Numbered from the stretch's first letter, positions 40,215-48,952 are shown. The stretch is DNA of 54,811 bases from Deltaproteobacteria bacterium (GCA_021847425.1 JAJZRF010000012.1:1-54811); one strand, 5' to 3'. Notes: generated by a model from the sequence alone, not told the origin. A program made the numbers and translations.

Positions 40215-41795
40215 TTAGGTTCCAAGTTTCGCGGCTGGGGTGGGGTCCGGTTCGGTTTCGGATGCCCCGCTTCCTCCGGCGTGATCCAAGCCCCGGAAGA
40301 AGTTGAGCCAGGAGGAGGTGTTGTTGAGCGCCCAGTTGCGCGGAGGGACAAAGCCATGCCGCATGGATTCGGGCAGGCCGCGGGCGGCAAGGCGTTCGTA
40401 GATTCGGACATAGAGGCAGCGTTTTTTGCCGGGGTACACCTCGCACCAGCCGTCGCGGCTGCCGCCGCAGGGGCCGTTGAGCAGGTATTTGGCGCAGCCG
40501 GCCTGCGGACAGACAAAGGCGAGATCACCCAGGGTGCAGTCCCCGCAGTTCTGGCAGCCGAAGAGGAGAAACTTGGTCACGTGCTCCACATGGGTGAGGC
40601 CGTTGTCCAGCCCGCCGCCCTCCAGGGCGAGGCAGATTTTTTTGCACACCGGGTAGAGCGGCGCCTTTGGGGTAAAGGCCAGATTGTGGACGAGCCGGGC
40701 CAGCCGGTAGTTGAGCTGTAATCCGGTCTGCCCCGCTTTGCAGGGGCTGGGCTCGCTGGTGTTGAGGCCGGTTTCCGCATCTTTTTTATAGAGATAAAAG
40801 CCGTTTTCGTGCCAGTAGTCCATCTCCGGGATCAGTTCCCGCCAGTTTTCGGCAAGGGAATCGGCGGTGGTGAGGAGAAAGTCGATGTTTTCATAGGTGA
40901 GCCCCGGCCCGCCGAGATGGGCGCCCGCATAGCCGAGCCCCTTGAGGATGGCCAGCAGCTTTGCCCCCCGCAGCAGCCGGGCTTGTTTGCCCTTGTCCGG
41001 GGTTGCAGCCTCGCGGCGGATTTCTGCGTACAGCGCATCGGTGATGACGCAGCCGGGGATTTTTCCGGTGTGCATGAGGGCGGCCACCGTGAGGTTGGGA
41101 ACAAAGACATTGCCCAGCACCGGCAGGTTCAGCCCGTTTTGGCCCAGGTAGAGGATGACCTCATGAAACTTGCGGGCATCGTAGCCGACCTGGGTGATGA
41201 TGTAGTCCGCGCCCCGCTCAACCTTGCGGTGGAGCTTGGCGTACTGCATCAGCAGTTCCGCCTCAAGCCTTTTGAAGGGAGAGAGAGCCACGCCCATGAG
41301 AAACGAGGTGGGCCGGATTGAGCCTCTTCCCCGGTCCGGGCCGGAGTTTCCCTGGTTCATCCGGGAGATCAGATCCAGGACATGCACCGAGCCGAGATCG
41401 AAGACCGGTTTGGGGAAGCCCTGGTAGCCTTCCTGGGGATAATCGCCGGTGATCACCAGCAGATCGCGGATGCCCAGACGGTCCCAGGCAAAGAGCAGGC
41501 TTTCCATCTGGTTGCGGTTCTTGTCCTTGCTGGAAAAATGGACAATGACGTCAAGCCCCATTTTCTGGATCTCGCGGCCCAGGACTTCCGGGGACAAGGC
41601 GGACTGGCCTCCGGCATTTTCGGTGATGCTCACCGCCTGGATGCGCGGGTCGCAGGCCAGCTTTCCGGCCAGTTCCAAGGTGCGGTCAAGTTCCCGGCTG
41701 TGCCCGCCCCGGCTGGGCACCAGTTCGAGGGTGATGGTGAATTGTCCGGGGTTGCGGAGTGATTGCCGGAAAGGGGATTTTTTTTCAGCCAGCAT
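40215..41795 (-). CDS. metF: MetF fused to a MetV-like C-terminal domain
   Basis: 526 residues. The first 300 or so are the methylene-tetrahydrofolate reductase barrel (FTITLELVPSRGG, LLVITGDYPQEG, VGVALSPFKR, FIITQ-like DYIITQVGYDARKF). Residues about 380-470 form a cysteine-rich MetV-like domain with GCQNCGDCTLGDLAFVCP and QAGCAKYLLNGPCGGSRDGWC. It reduces 5,10-methylene-THF to 5-methyl-THF in the methyl branch of the Wood-Ljungdahl pathway or in methionine synthesis. A separate metV with mvhD and hdrC-like genes lies 4 kb away on the same strand, with purF and kdsD between. Confidence 0.9.
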   Translation of the reverse strand: MLAEKKSPFRQSLRNPGQFTITLELVPSRGGHSRELDRTLELAGKLACDPRIQAVSITENAGGQSALSPEVLGREIQKMGLDVIVHFSSKDKNRNQMESLLFAWDRLGIRDLLVITGDYPQEGYQGFPKPVFDLGSVHVLDLISRMNQGNSGPDRGRGSIRPTSFLMGVALSPFKRLEAELLMQYAKLHRKVERGADYIITQVGYDARKFHEVILYLGQNGLNLPVLGNVFVPNLTVAALMHTGKIPGCVITDALYAEIRREAATPDKGKQARLLRGAKLLAILKGLGYAGAHLGGPGLTYENIDFLLTTADSLAENWRELIPEMDYWHENGFYLYKKDAETGLNTSEPSPCKAGQTGLQLNYRLARLVHNLAFTPKAPLYPVCKKICLALEGGGLDNGLTHVEHVTKFLLFGCQNCGDCTLGDLAFVCPQAGCAKYLLNGPCGGSRDGWCEVYPGKKRCLYVRIYERLAARGLPESMRHGFVPPRNWALNNTSSWLNFFRGLDHAGGSGASETEPDPTPAAKLGT

Positions 41796-41912
41796 GGGCA
41801 GGGGTGTCCGGGGTATGGGGGTGGCTCATTTTTTTCTTGCTCATCAGGAGAATGCAAGTAACCATAACCATTATTTCTGGAAAAGGAAACAGCCGGGCCA
41901 ACACGAAGGGGC

Positions 41913-41954
41913 AGGCCCAAGGCCCAAGGTTCAAGGTTCAAGGCTAAAGGCTCA
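41913..41954 (+). repeat. AGGTTCA-type heptad array (six units)
   Basis: AGGCCCA, AGGCCCA, AGGTTCA, AGGTTCA, AGGCTAA and AGGCTCA in direct succession, ending 17 bases before the methyltransferase ATG. Same heptad as at the rimI start (26767). Confidence 0.8.
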
Positions 41955-41971
41955 AGGATTGGGAGGGCAGG

Positions 41972-42634
41972 ATGGGAAAAGAGACATTCTGGCGGCAGGC
42001 AGCCCGGGTTTTTGACGAGCGGGCCGCGGAATATGACGCCTGGTTTGAGGACAGCCTGCTCTTTGCCATTGAGCGCGAGGCTCTGCAGGAGCTGACCACG
42101 CCTCTTTCGGGACCGAAGCTTGAGATCGGCGTCGGCCCCGGACGCTTTGCCGAGGCCCTGGGCGTGGAGTTTGGCGTTGATCCGGCCCTGGCCCCCCTGG
42201 CTTTTGCCAAAAAACGGGGGGTGCGGGTGTGCCAGGCGGTGGGCGAGGCCCTGCCCTGTGGAGGACAGAGCATGCGGACGGTGCTGCTGCTCTTCACCTT
42301 CTGTTTTCTCGTTGATCCTCTCCCGGTGCTGCGGGAATGCCGGAGGGTGCTCAGGCCCGGCGGGCATCTGGTGCTGGGACTCATTGTGGCTGACAGCCCC
42401 TGGGGCCGGATGCTCCAGCAAAAAAAGGAGGCAGACCATCCGTTCTACCGGCAGGCCCGGTTCTATGCGCCGGGCGAAGTGGAACAATATCTGGGTGGGT
42501 GTGGTTTTGTCGTGGAGGAAATCCGCTCCAGCCTGATTCAGCCGCCGGAAGCATTGCGGGAGATGGAACACTCCCGGGGTGGGCTGGTCAGTCAGGCGGG
42601 TTTTGCGGTGCTGGTCGCCGGGGTGGTTCCGTAA
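41972..42634 (+). CDS. Class I SAM-dependent methyltransferase
   Basis: 220 residues with a UbiE-like fold. The SAM loop is KLEIGVGPGRFAEALG (about residues 48-64), followed by the acidic strand end FGVDPALAPL and VLRECRRVLRPGGHLVLGLI, the post-III motif. FFRQAARVFDERAAEYDAWFE-like N-terminal helices are typical of small-molecule methylases. The substrate is unknown. The RBS GGGAGGGCAGG overlaps the end of a heptad array. The last 47 bases overlap the convergent zinc-ribbon gene. Confidence 0.82.
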   Translation: MGKETFWRQAARVFDERAAEYDAWFEDSLLFAIEREALQELTTPLSGPKLEIGVGPGRFAEALGVEFGVDPALAPLAFAKKRGVRVCQAVGEALPCGGQSMRTVLLLFTFCFLVDPLPVLRECRRVLRPGGHLVLGLIVADSPWGRMLQQKKEADHPFYRQARFYAPGEVEQYLGGCGFVVEEIRSSLIQPPEALREMEHSRGGLVSQAGFAVLVAGVVP

Positions 42635-42842
42635 GCCATTTTTTTCGTTCCCGCAGGAACTCGGCGGCGAGGAAGGTCGCGCCGGTCACGATGACTCCCG
42701 CAACGGCAATCGCCGCCAGCCAGCCGCGGGAGACTTTCCTGCGCCGCTGCTTCATTGGGGGCAGGTCGCGCCTGCAATACCGGCATACCAAGGCCTCGCC
42801 GTGGATATGCTCCTTGCAGAATGGGCAGATTCGTGTACGCAT
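42588..42842 (-). CDS. Small zinc-ribbon membrane protein
   Basis: 84 residues. An N-terminal zinc ribbon, CPFCKEHIHGEALVCRYC, is followed by a basic stretch (KQRRRKV) and one membrane helix (GWLAAIAVAGVIVTGATFLAAEF). The basic side suggests the ribbon is cytoplasmic. Start 42842 (MRTRICPFCK) fits better than the ATG four codons upstream. Function unknown. It is convergent with and overlaps the methyltransferase. Confidence 0.7.
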   Translation of the reverse strand: MRTRICPFCKEHIHGEALVCRYCRRDLPPMKQRRRKVSRGWLAAIAVAGVIVTGATFLAAEFLRERKKWLTEPPRRPAPQNPPD

Positions 42843-42949
42843 GCCGATTACCATATAGCGAGTGGTCGGTGGTTGTCAAGAAAGAGGTGCACCCTTTTTC
42901 GATTTCGCCCTTCTCTTGCAGGTCAAGGCGGAAATTCACAAGATTTTCC
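42843..42949. other. Start of the 362-bp gap before trxA
   Basis: The gap between the zinc-ribbon gene and trxA (42843-43204) contains hairpin repeat copy C and, to its right, the trxA leader. No other gene or RNA was recognised. Confidence 0.4.
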
Positions 42950-43069
42950 GTAACTGTTCAGCAGCACCCCATCTGCTTCGCCGCTGCGCTGCTGTCATCG
43001 GCCTGCTTATGTGCAATAGCACACTTCCCAGGCCTATTTCGCGCATCTGTGGTGCTGCTGAACAGTTAC
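42950..43069. repeat. Intergenic hairpin repeat, copy C (best preserved)
   Basis: 120 bp with 19-bp perfect outer arms GTAACTGTTCAGCAGCACC (42950-42968) and its reverse complement at 43051-43069. The inner stem is GGCCTG...CAGGCC around TGTGC-AATA-GCACA. Upstream of trxA. Confidence 0.88.
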
Positions 43070-43204
43070 ATTCCGTGGTTTTCGTTCAATTCCGGCATCA
43101 AGCTGGATAGTTACGATTTTCCTTGTCAGCGCAGGGTTCCCTTTGTAAGATGAGCCAATTATACTCTGAATGCAATTATCCCCATGAAATACAAGGAGAA
43201 AGTT

Positions 43205-43534
43205 ATGGCGAGCGATAAGGTTATCCAGGTTTCCGACGGCGATTTCGGTGCAAAGGCCCTGCAGTCCGAGGTTCCTTTTCTCTTGGATTTCTGGGCGCCC
43301 TGGTGTGGGCCCTGCAAGGCGATCGGTCCGGTTATCGACGAGCTGGCCGCCGAGTTTGAAGGCAAGGTCAAGGTCGGAAAGATGAATGTCGATGACAACC
43401 CCGTCACCCCCGGAAAGTATGGGATTCGGGCTATTCCCACTCTGATTCTCTTCAAAGGCGGGGAAGTTGCCGATCAGGTGACCGGCGCGGTGGGCAAACA
43501 GCAGCTCAAAGCCATGATCGAAAAGGCTCTCTAG
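43205..43534 (+). CDS. trxA: Thioredoxin
   Basis: 109 residues. The active site WAPWCGPCKAIGPV, the cis-proline region GIRAIPTLILFKGGE and the overall length are those of classical thioredoxin 1. Start 43205 follows AAGGAG; an in-frame ATG at 43184 would overlap that site. It reduces protein disulfides in the cytoplasm. It is 70 bases upstream of bamD on the same strand. Confidence 0.96.
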   Translation: MASDKVIQVSDGDFGAKALQSEVPFLLDFWAPWCGPCKAIGPVIDELAAEFEGKVKVGKMNVDDNPVTPGKYGIRAIPTLILFKGGEVADQVTGAVGKQQLKAMIEKAL

Positions 43535-43604
43535 GCTTGCGTTTTACTGGTGATGGCTCCGAGGTCCGGTTCTTGCGCACCGGGTCTTTTCTTTTTCTGC
43601 TGAA

Positions 43605-44438
43605 ATGGATGAGCGGGACATGATTTTTTCAAAACGGAATCGTCGGCTTTTTCGGGCCTGTGTCCTGGCTCTTGTCATGATGACCGCCGCGACCGGGCTC
43701 AGCGGTTGCGCGACCCTTGACACCATGCTGGGCTGGGTGGGCTTCGGCTCCGGGGCAGGGGGGCCGCAAACCGCGGACGACCTGGCCACGGAGGGGATGA
43801 CCGAGTTCAATAACGGGAACTACAGTGCCGCCTTAAAGCGTTTCGCGGAGATAAAAGACCGGTTTCCCTTCAGCGATGTGGCGCCGTTGGCCGAGTTGAA
43901 GGCCGCCGACTCCAACTTTTACATGGACAAGTTCACCGAAGCCAAGACCATGTATGAGGAGTTTGAGTCCAATCACCCGACCAATGAGGCTGTTCCCTAT
44001 GTCCTGTTTCAGATCGGCATGTGTTATTATCAGCAGATCGGCACCTATGACCGGGATCCGGGCAACGCCGATAACGCGGTGCAGGCCTTTGAGCGCTTGA
44101 ACCGGTCCTATCCCAAGTCCCCCTATTTTGTCGAGGCCTCGGCCAGGATCCGGGCAGCGCGCGATTTTTTGGCCCAGCACGAGTTCTATGTCGCCACCTT
44201 CTATGTGCGGACCGAGGAAGACAAGCAGGCCGAAGGACGGCTTGAGTATCTGCTTGCCACCTATCCCGAAGCCAGCGTCAGGCCGCAGGCCACGGAATTG
44301 TTGGCTCAGCTGAAGGCCGGCAAGGCCATTGATAAAGGCTGGCGCCGGTTTGTGCCCACGGTCTCCCTGCCGGACTGGCACTCCTTTTTTACCTCCGCCT
44401 TCGGCATCCTGCCGCCCAGCAAGGCGCCGGAAAAGTAG
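43605..44438 (+). CDS. bamD: Outer-membrane assembly lipoprotein BamD
   Basis: 277 residues. A signal peptide (RACVLALVMMTAATGLSGC) ends in the lipobox LSGC with the lipidated cysteine at about 35. Five TPR-like units follow, beginning ADDLATEGMTEFNNGNYSAALKRFAEIKDRFPFSDVAPLAEL, the BamD/ComL signature, plus SRPRPGS-free canonical SYPKSPYFVEASARI and YYVATFYVRTEEDKQAEGRL-type segments. BamD docks BamA in the beta-barrel assembly machine. The start may instead be the ATG at 43620 (MIFSKRNRR). Neither has a strong RBS. Confidence 0.9.
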   Translation: MDERDMIFSKRNRRLFRACVLALVMMTAATGLSGCATLDTMLGWVGFGSGAGGPQTADDLATEGMTEFNNGNYSAALKRFAEIKDRFPFSDVAPLAELKAADSNFYMDKFTEAKTMYEEFESNHPTNEAVPYVLFQIGMCYYQQIGTYDRDPGNADNAVQAFERLNRSYPKSPYFVEASARIRAARDFLAQHEFYVATFYVRTEEDKQAEGRLEYLLATYPEASVRPQATELLAQLKAGKAIDKGWRRFVPTVSLPDWHSFFTSAFGILPPSKAPEK

Positions 44439-44460
44439 TAAGCGCCCGGCTTGCCTTCTC

Positions 44461-44502
44461 CCATGGGCCTTTCCCGTTTGCGTGCGGGCACAAGGCCCAT
44501 GG
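44461..44502. terminator. Hairpin between bamD and queH
   Basis: CCATGGGCCTT and AAGGCCCATGG form an 11-bp perfect stem around a 20-base loop in the short gap between convergent genes. It lacks a good T tract (only GGTTTTC), so its strength as a terminator is uncertain. Confidence 0.5.
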
Positions 44503-44511
44503 TTTTCAGGA

Positions 44512-44550
44512 GCCGTTACACTGCCGCCGTTACACTGCCGCCGTTACCTG
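44512..44550 (-). repeat. 14-bp tandem repeat in the 3' end of queH
   Basis: GCCGTTACACTG begins at 44512 and 44526, with a slightly shortened third unit at 44540, a period of 14. The queH stop codon lies in the first unit and the repeats encode the last ten residues. On the minus strand the unit reads CAGTGTAACGGC, as in the gap leader. Confidence 0.85.
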
Positions 44551-45100
44551 CCGTTTCCTTGCCCTTCCTGAATTTCTTGTCGTACCGTTCCTGCTCGCTG
44601 TAGATGCAGCCGCAATATGCCTGGCGGTAGAGTCCCATCTCGAGGCTGGCGTCGATCCCTTCCTGCCAGCCGGCCCGGAAATCCTCGTAAAGAAACGGGA
44701 CCCCGAACTTGCGCCCCAGCTCTTCCCCCAAGGCCCGGATGGTTTCGTGGCGCTGGTAGCGGCTGTACAACAGGGTAGTGCTGAACGCCTCCGCCCCGAT
44801 CTCCCTGGCCTTTTTTGCCGTTGCTTCAAGGCGCATCCGATAGCAGCGCGGGCAGCGGTCTTCCTCGTGGAACACGACTTGCCGCAGGTATTCCCTGAGG
44901 CCGTATTCCCGTTCGTACTCCACGGGCAGGGCCATCCGTTGCGCCAGATCCTCAAGGGTGGCGATCCGTTGCCGGAATTCCCGGAAGGGGTGGATGTTGG
45001 GATTAACGAAATAGCCCCGCACGGCATGGCCTTGGGCGCGCAGGGCGGTGAGGGGAAAGATGGTGCAGGGGCCGCAACAGAGGTGGAGGAGAACGGTCAT
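44516..45100 (-). CDS. queH: Epoxyqueuosine reductase QueH
   Basis: 194 residues. LLHLCCGPC at the N-terminus, EDRCPRCYRMRLE in the middle and YCGCIYSEQERY near the C-terminus supply the conserved cysteines of QueH (DUF208), the non-cobalamin enzyme that completes queuosine in tRNA. The product ends GNGGSVTAAV, encoded by a 14-bp tandem repeat that appears to have extended the C-terminus. It begins 8 bases after the nifA stop on the same strand. Confidence 0.93.
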   Translation of the reverse strand: MTVLLHLCCGPCTIFPLTALRAQGHAVRGYFVNPNIHPFREFRQRIATLEDLAQRMALPVEYEREYGLREYLRQVVFHEEDRCPRCYRMRLEATAKKAREIGAEAFSTTLLYSRYQRHETIRALGEELGRKFGVPFLYEDFRAGWQEGIDASLEMGLYRQAYCGCIYSEQERYDKKFRKGKETAGNGGSVTAAV

Positions 45101-45108
45101 CTTCCGGC

Positions 45109-46656
45109 CTAGGCTTTGTTGAGCTTGAACTGGCGCGGGCTGATGTTGAGCTTGGCGATCTTGTAGTTGATGATCCGCAGGCTGGTATCCAGCAGCTGCG
45201 CAGCCTTGGTCTGGTTCCCCTGGCTCTTTTTCAGGCTGTCGATGATCAGCTCCCGCTCAAAATTCTCCACTGCGGCGGAAAAAGAGACCGGGTTGCGGTC
45301 GCTCACCGATCCGGAGGTCTGCAGCGACGGCGGCAGGTGATAGCTCTTGATGGAATCCTCGTCGCAGATCAGTACCGCCCGCTCGATGCAGTTTTGCAGC
45401 TCCCGGACGTTGCCGGGCCAGTGGTACTGGACCAGCAGATCGATGGCCGGGGTGGAGATGCGGCGGATCTGCTTGCTGTTTTCCTCGTTGTATTTTTGAA
45501 GGAAGAAATCGGCCAGGAGCATGATGTCGGTCCGGCGCTCCCGCAAGGGCGGCAGATAGATGGGGAAGACATTGAGGCGGTAGTAGAGGTCTTCCCGGAA
45601 AGAACCGTCTTCCACTGCCTTTTCCAGATCCTTGTTGGTGGCGGTGATCAGCCGGACGTTGCATTTGGTTGGGGCGACACCGCCCAACCGCTGGAATTCG
45701 CGGTCCTGGACCACGTTGAGCAGCTTGATCTGCACGTTCTGGCTCAGCTCGCCGATTTCGTCGAGAAACAGGGTGCCGCCTTCTGCCAGTTCAAAGCGGC
45801 CTTTCTTGGCGTTCTGCGCCCCGGTGAAGGCCCCTTTTTCGTGGCCGAACAGTTCGCTTTCCAGCAGGGTTTCCGGCAGGGCCGAACAGTTGACCACCAC
45901 GAATGGCGCCTTGGCGCGCTTGCTGTTGTGGTGGATGGCCTTGGCCACCATGGTTTTGCCGGTGCCGGATTCGCCGCGCAGCAGGATGGTGGCGTTGGAG
46001 TCCGCCACCCGGTGGATCATCTCGAACACCTCCTGCATCCGGCTTGAATTGCTGACGATGCTGGCCACCCGGTATTTCTCCGAGAGCTCCCGCCGCAGCT
46101 GGGTATTTTCCTGTTCCAGCCGCTCCCGCTCCTGGTTTACCGCCTGGATGCGGACCACGGTCTGGGCGATGAGTCCCGAGAGCACGGTGAGAAACTGGAG
46201 ATCCTTTTCAAAGTCGATGCCCTCCTGATAGTTGCGGTCCACGCTCAGGGCGCCGATGGTGTTGGCCCCGTGCTTGATGGGCACGCAGAGAAAGGAGAGG
46301 GCCTCCTGATTTTTCTCGGCCCTGGCCCGGGTTTTGTTGAGGAAGAGGGGTTCCTGGCTGATCTGGGGCACCACTATGGGGGAGCCGCTGGCCACCACCC
46401 TTCCGGTAATGCCCTCGCCGAATTTATAGATCCCGCGCTTGCGGGCTTCCGCAGTCATGCCGGGGGCCACCTCGGTTTCGATCTGGCCGGTGAGCGGGTT
46501 GGCGATGGTTACCGCCCCATTGCCCAGTTTGGTGCGGGCGGCCAGGACGGTGAGGCTTTCTTCCAAACATTTGCGCAGGTCGTCCGATGAAGCCAAGGCC
46601 CTGGTTATCTCATACAGGGTGGCCAGGTCGATGGGTTCTCGTTTATTGTCAGACAT
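45109..46656 (-). CDS. nifA: NifA-type sigma54-dependent activator
   Basis: 515 residues. A GAF domain (about 15-180) is followed by the AAA+ domain with Walker A GESGTGKTMVAKAI, the sigma54-contacting loop GAFTGA, Walker B GGTLFLDEIGEL and the WPGNVRELQNCIERAV segment. A Fis-type helix-turn-helix (GNQTKAAQLLDTSLRIINYKIAKLNI) ends the protein. GAF plus this HTH fits NifA, the activator of nitrogenase genes; the window has no nif structural genes, so another regulon is possible. Start 46656 (MSDNKREPIDLATLYEITRAL) matches the family; longer frames add unrelated sequence. Confidence 0.88.
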   Translation of the reverse strand: MSDNKREPIDLATLYEITRALASSDDLRKCLEESLTVLAARTKLGNGAVTIANPLTGQIETEVAPGMTAEARKRGIYKFGEGITGRVVASGSPIVVPQISQEPLFLNKTRARAEKNQEALSFLCVPIKHGANTIGALSVDRNYQEGIDFEKDLQFLTVLSGLIAQTVVRIQAVNQERERLEQENTQLRRELSEKYRVASIVSNSSRMQEVFEMIHRVADSNATILLRGESGTGKTMVAKAIHHNSKRAKAPFVVVNCSALPETLLESELFGHEKGAFTGAQNAKKGRFELAEGGTLFLDEIGELSQNVQIKLLNVVQDREFQRLGGVAPTKCNVRLITATNKDLEKAVEDGSFREDLYYRLNVFPIYLPPLRERRTDIMLLADFFLQKYNEENSKQIRRISTPAIDLLVQYHWPGNVRELQNCIERAVLICDEDSIKSYHLPPSLQTSGSVSDRNPVSFSAAVENFERELIIDSLKKSQGNQTKAAQLLDTSLRIINYKIAKLNISPRQFKLNKA

Positions 46657-46819
46657 GTTTTTCCCCGGTTCTTTCTTACGTGTTTGGTATGCATTGTTTT
46701 GTAATGCGCGGGCCATTGTAACAAATTTGTCTGATATTGCACCTGGAAATGTGTTTGGGCAAGGGAGGTGGGCGCAGTTTTTTGTTGTAAGTTGCAGGCA
46801 AGCCGGGCTGGCCACGGAA

Positions 46820-48919
46820 TCAGCGGGCTTTCGAGATGAAGGCCATGGCCGCCAGACTCGCTACGGCAACCGAGGCGTCGCGAACCGGCTGTCCCTGAGT
46901 CTCGCGCAGGATATCCCTCGGGGATGGGGCTGCGGTGTCGATCAATCTGTGCCAGAGCCGGCCGCTTGGCGGCGCCGGAATGATGAAGGTGGCCGGGGTG
47001 TGTCCGCCGTTGAGCATCACGAAAAAATCATCATCGCGCCGCACCCCGGCGGTGGTTCCGTGCAGGACAAAGGCCAGGGCCTTGCAGGCAGGCGACCAGT
47101 CCGGCCGGCCTGGAGTGGTCGCCTGCCATTCGATTTCCGGGCTTTGCCCGTCGGCGGGGAAAAAATCGGTGCGGTGAAAGACGGGATGTCTTTTGCGCAG
47201 GCCGATGAGCTGGGTAAAGAACCGCAGCAACCCGTGGTTCTGCTCCGCCAATTGCCAATCGAGCCAGCTGATTTCATTGTCCTGGCAATAGGCGTTGTTG
47301 TTGCCCTGCTGGGTCCGGCCGAATTCATCGCCCGCCACCAGCATCGGCACCCCCTGGGAAAGCATCAGGATGGCGGCAAAGGTTTTGATGCGCCGGTGCC
47401 GCAGTCCTGCAACGGTAACGTTGTCCGTTGATCCTTCGCTGCCGCTGTTCCAGCTGATATTGTCGTTGCCGCCGTCCCGGTTCTCTTCGCCGTTGGCCAG
47501 ATTGTGCTTTTCGTTGTAGCTCACCTGATCGTACAGGGTGAAGCCGTCGTGGCTGGTAATGAAATTGATGGAGTTGCAGGGGTTGCGGCCATCGTCCTGA
47601 TAGAGGTCGGCGCTGCCGGCGATGCGGGTGGCGAGGGGGGCCACTATGTCGTTGTGGCCGCAGAGGAAGCGGCGGACATCGTCGCGGAATTTGCCGTTCC
47701 ATTCGGCCCAGCGCCGGTTGGTGGAAAAGCTCCCCACCTGATAAAGGCCCGCGGCATCCCAAGCCTCGGCAATAATCTTGGTATCGGCGAGGATGGAGTC
47801 CTCGGCGATCTTTTCCACCATGGGCGGGTTGCTCAGCACGTTGCCTTGCTGGTCGCGGCCCAGAACGCTGGCCAGGTCGAAGCGGAAGCCGTCCACATGC
47901 ATCTCGATCACCCAGTAGCGCAGGCAGTCCATGATCAGGTGCCGGACCAGGGGGTGGTTGCAGTTCACCGTGTTGCCGCAGCCGGAGAAGTTGAGGTACT
48001 CCCTGCTCTGCGGGTCCAGCAGGTAGTAGATGATATTGTCCAGACCCCGGAAGCTGATCACCGGTCCGTCACCGCCGCCTTCTGCCGTGTGATTGAAAAC
48101 CACGTCGAGAATCACCTCGATCCCGGCCCGATGCAACGCTTTGACCATTTCCTTGAACTCCCGCACCTGGTTGCCGTTGCGGCCATTGACCGCATAGGCG
48201 GCCTTGGGGGCGAAAAAGGAGATGGGGCTGTAGCCCCAAAAATTCTTCAGCCGCTCTCCTGTGAAGGGGTTGTGGTTGATGATCTCCTGTTCGTTGAATT
48301 CGGTGATCGGCAGGAGCTCCACCGCGGTAATGCCGAGCTTCTTGAGATAGGGAATCTTCTCCACCACGCCCTGGTAGGTGCCGGGATGGTTCACGCCGGA
48401 GCTGGCATGCCGGGTGAAACCCCGGACATGGAGTTCGTAGATGATACTCTGCTCCAGGGGGATATTGAGGGGCCGGTCGCCTTGCCAGTCGAATTCATCG
48501 CCGATGATGCAGCAGCGTCGCTGGAAGGTGCTCAGCGGGGTGCAGAGTCCGGTGCGGCAGTAGGCCACCCCCCATTCGGAGCCTCCGGTAAGCGCCTTGG
48601 CATAAGGGTCGAGCAGCAGTTTTTTTTCGGAAAAGAAATGGCCCGCACCCTTTGGGTCGTATGGACCCGACATGCGGTAGCCATAGCGGAGATTGGTGTC
48701 AAGGTCGTGGAGCAGGATGTGCCAGATATGGCCGGTCCGGTTGATCTGCGGGTCGAGCCGGATCTCGGCGCAGGGGTCTTCCGTGCCGGATTTAAATAAA
48801 ACAAGGGTTACGGTTTCCGCATGCCTGGAAAACACGGCGAAATTGACTCCTTCCGGTTTCAGGAAGGCGCCCATGGGCAGTGGATATCCGGGGCCGGTTG
48901 AGAATTTTCCCTTGGTCAT
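46820..48919 (-). CDS. glgX: Glycogen debranching enzyme GlgX
   Basis: 699 residues; GH13 hydrolase of alpha-1,6 branches. An N-terminal CBM48 region (YPLPMGAFLKPEGVNFAVFSRHA) is followed by the barrel with EVILDVVFNHTAEGG, DGFRFDLASVLGRD (nucleophile Asp), KIIAEAWDAAGLYQVG (acid Glu) and NFITSHDGFTLYD (third acid). Start 48919 follows AAGGGGAAATAT. Transcribed divergently from the Lcl-domain gene, with a 128-bp AT-rich gap between. Confidence 0.95.
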   Translation of the reverse strand: MTKGKFSTGPGYPLPMGAFLKPEGVNFAVFSRHAETVTLVLFKSGTEDPCAEIRLDPQINRTGHIWHILLHDLDTNLRYGYRMSGPYDPKGAGHFFSEKKLLLDPYAKALTGGSEWGVAYCRTGLCTPLSTFQRRCCIIGDEFDWQGDRPLNIPLEQSIIYELHVRGFTRHASSGVNHPGTYQGVVEKIPYLKKLGITAVELLPITEFNEQEIINHNPFTGERLKNFWGYSPISFFAPKAAYAVNGRNGNQVREFKEMVKALHRAGIEVILDVVFNHTAEGGGDGPVISFRGLDNIIYYLLDPQSREYLNFSGCGNTVNCNHPLVRHLIMDCLRYWVIEMHVDGFRFDLASVLGRDQQGNVLSNPPMVEKIAEDSILADTKIIAEAWDAAGLYQVGSFSTNRRWAEWNGKFRDDVRRFLCGHNDIVAPLATRIAGSADLYQDDGRNPCNSINFITSHDGFTLYDQVSYNEKHNLANGEENRDGGNDNISWNSGSEGSTDNVTVAGLRHRRIKTFAAILMLSQGVPMLVAGDEFGRTQQGNNNAYCQDNEISWLDWQLAEQNHGLLRFFTQLIGLRKRHPVFHRTDFFPADGQSPEIEWQATTPGRPDWSPACKALAFVLHGTTAGVRRDDDFFVMLNGGHTPATFIIPAPPSGRLWHRLIDTAAPSPRDILRETQGQPVRDASVAVASLAAMAFISKAR

Positions 48920-48952
48920 GGCATATTTCCCCTTGCGTGAACAGGAAACCGT

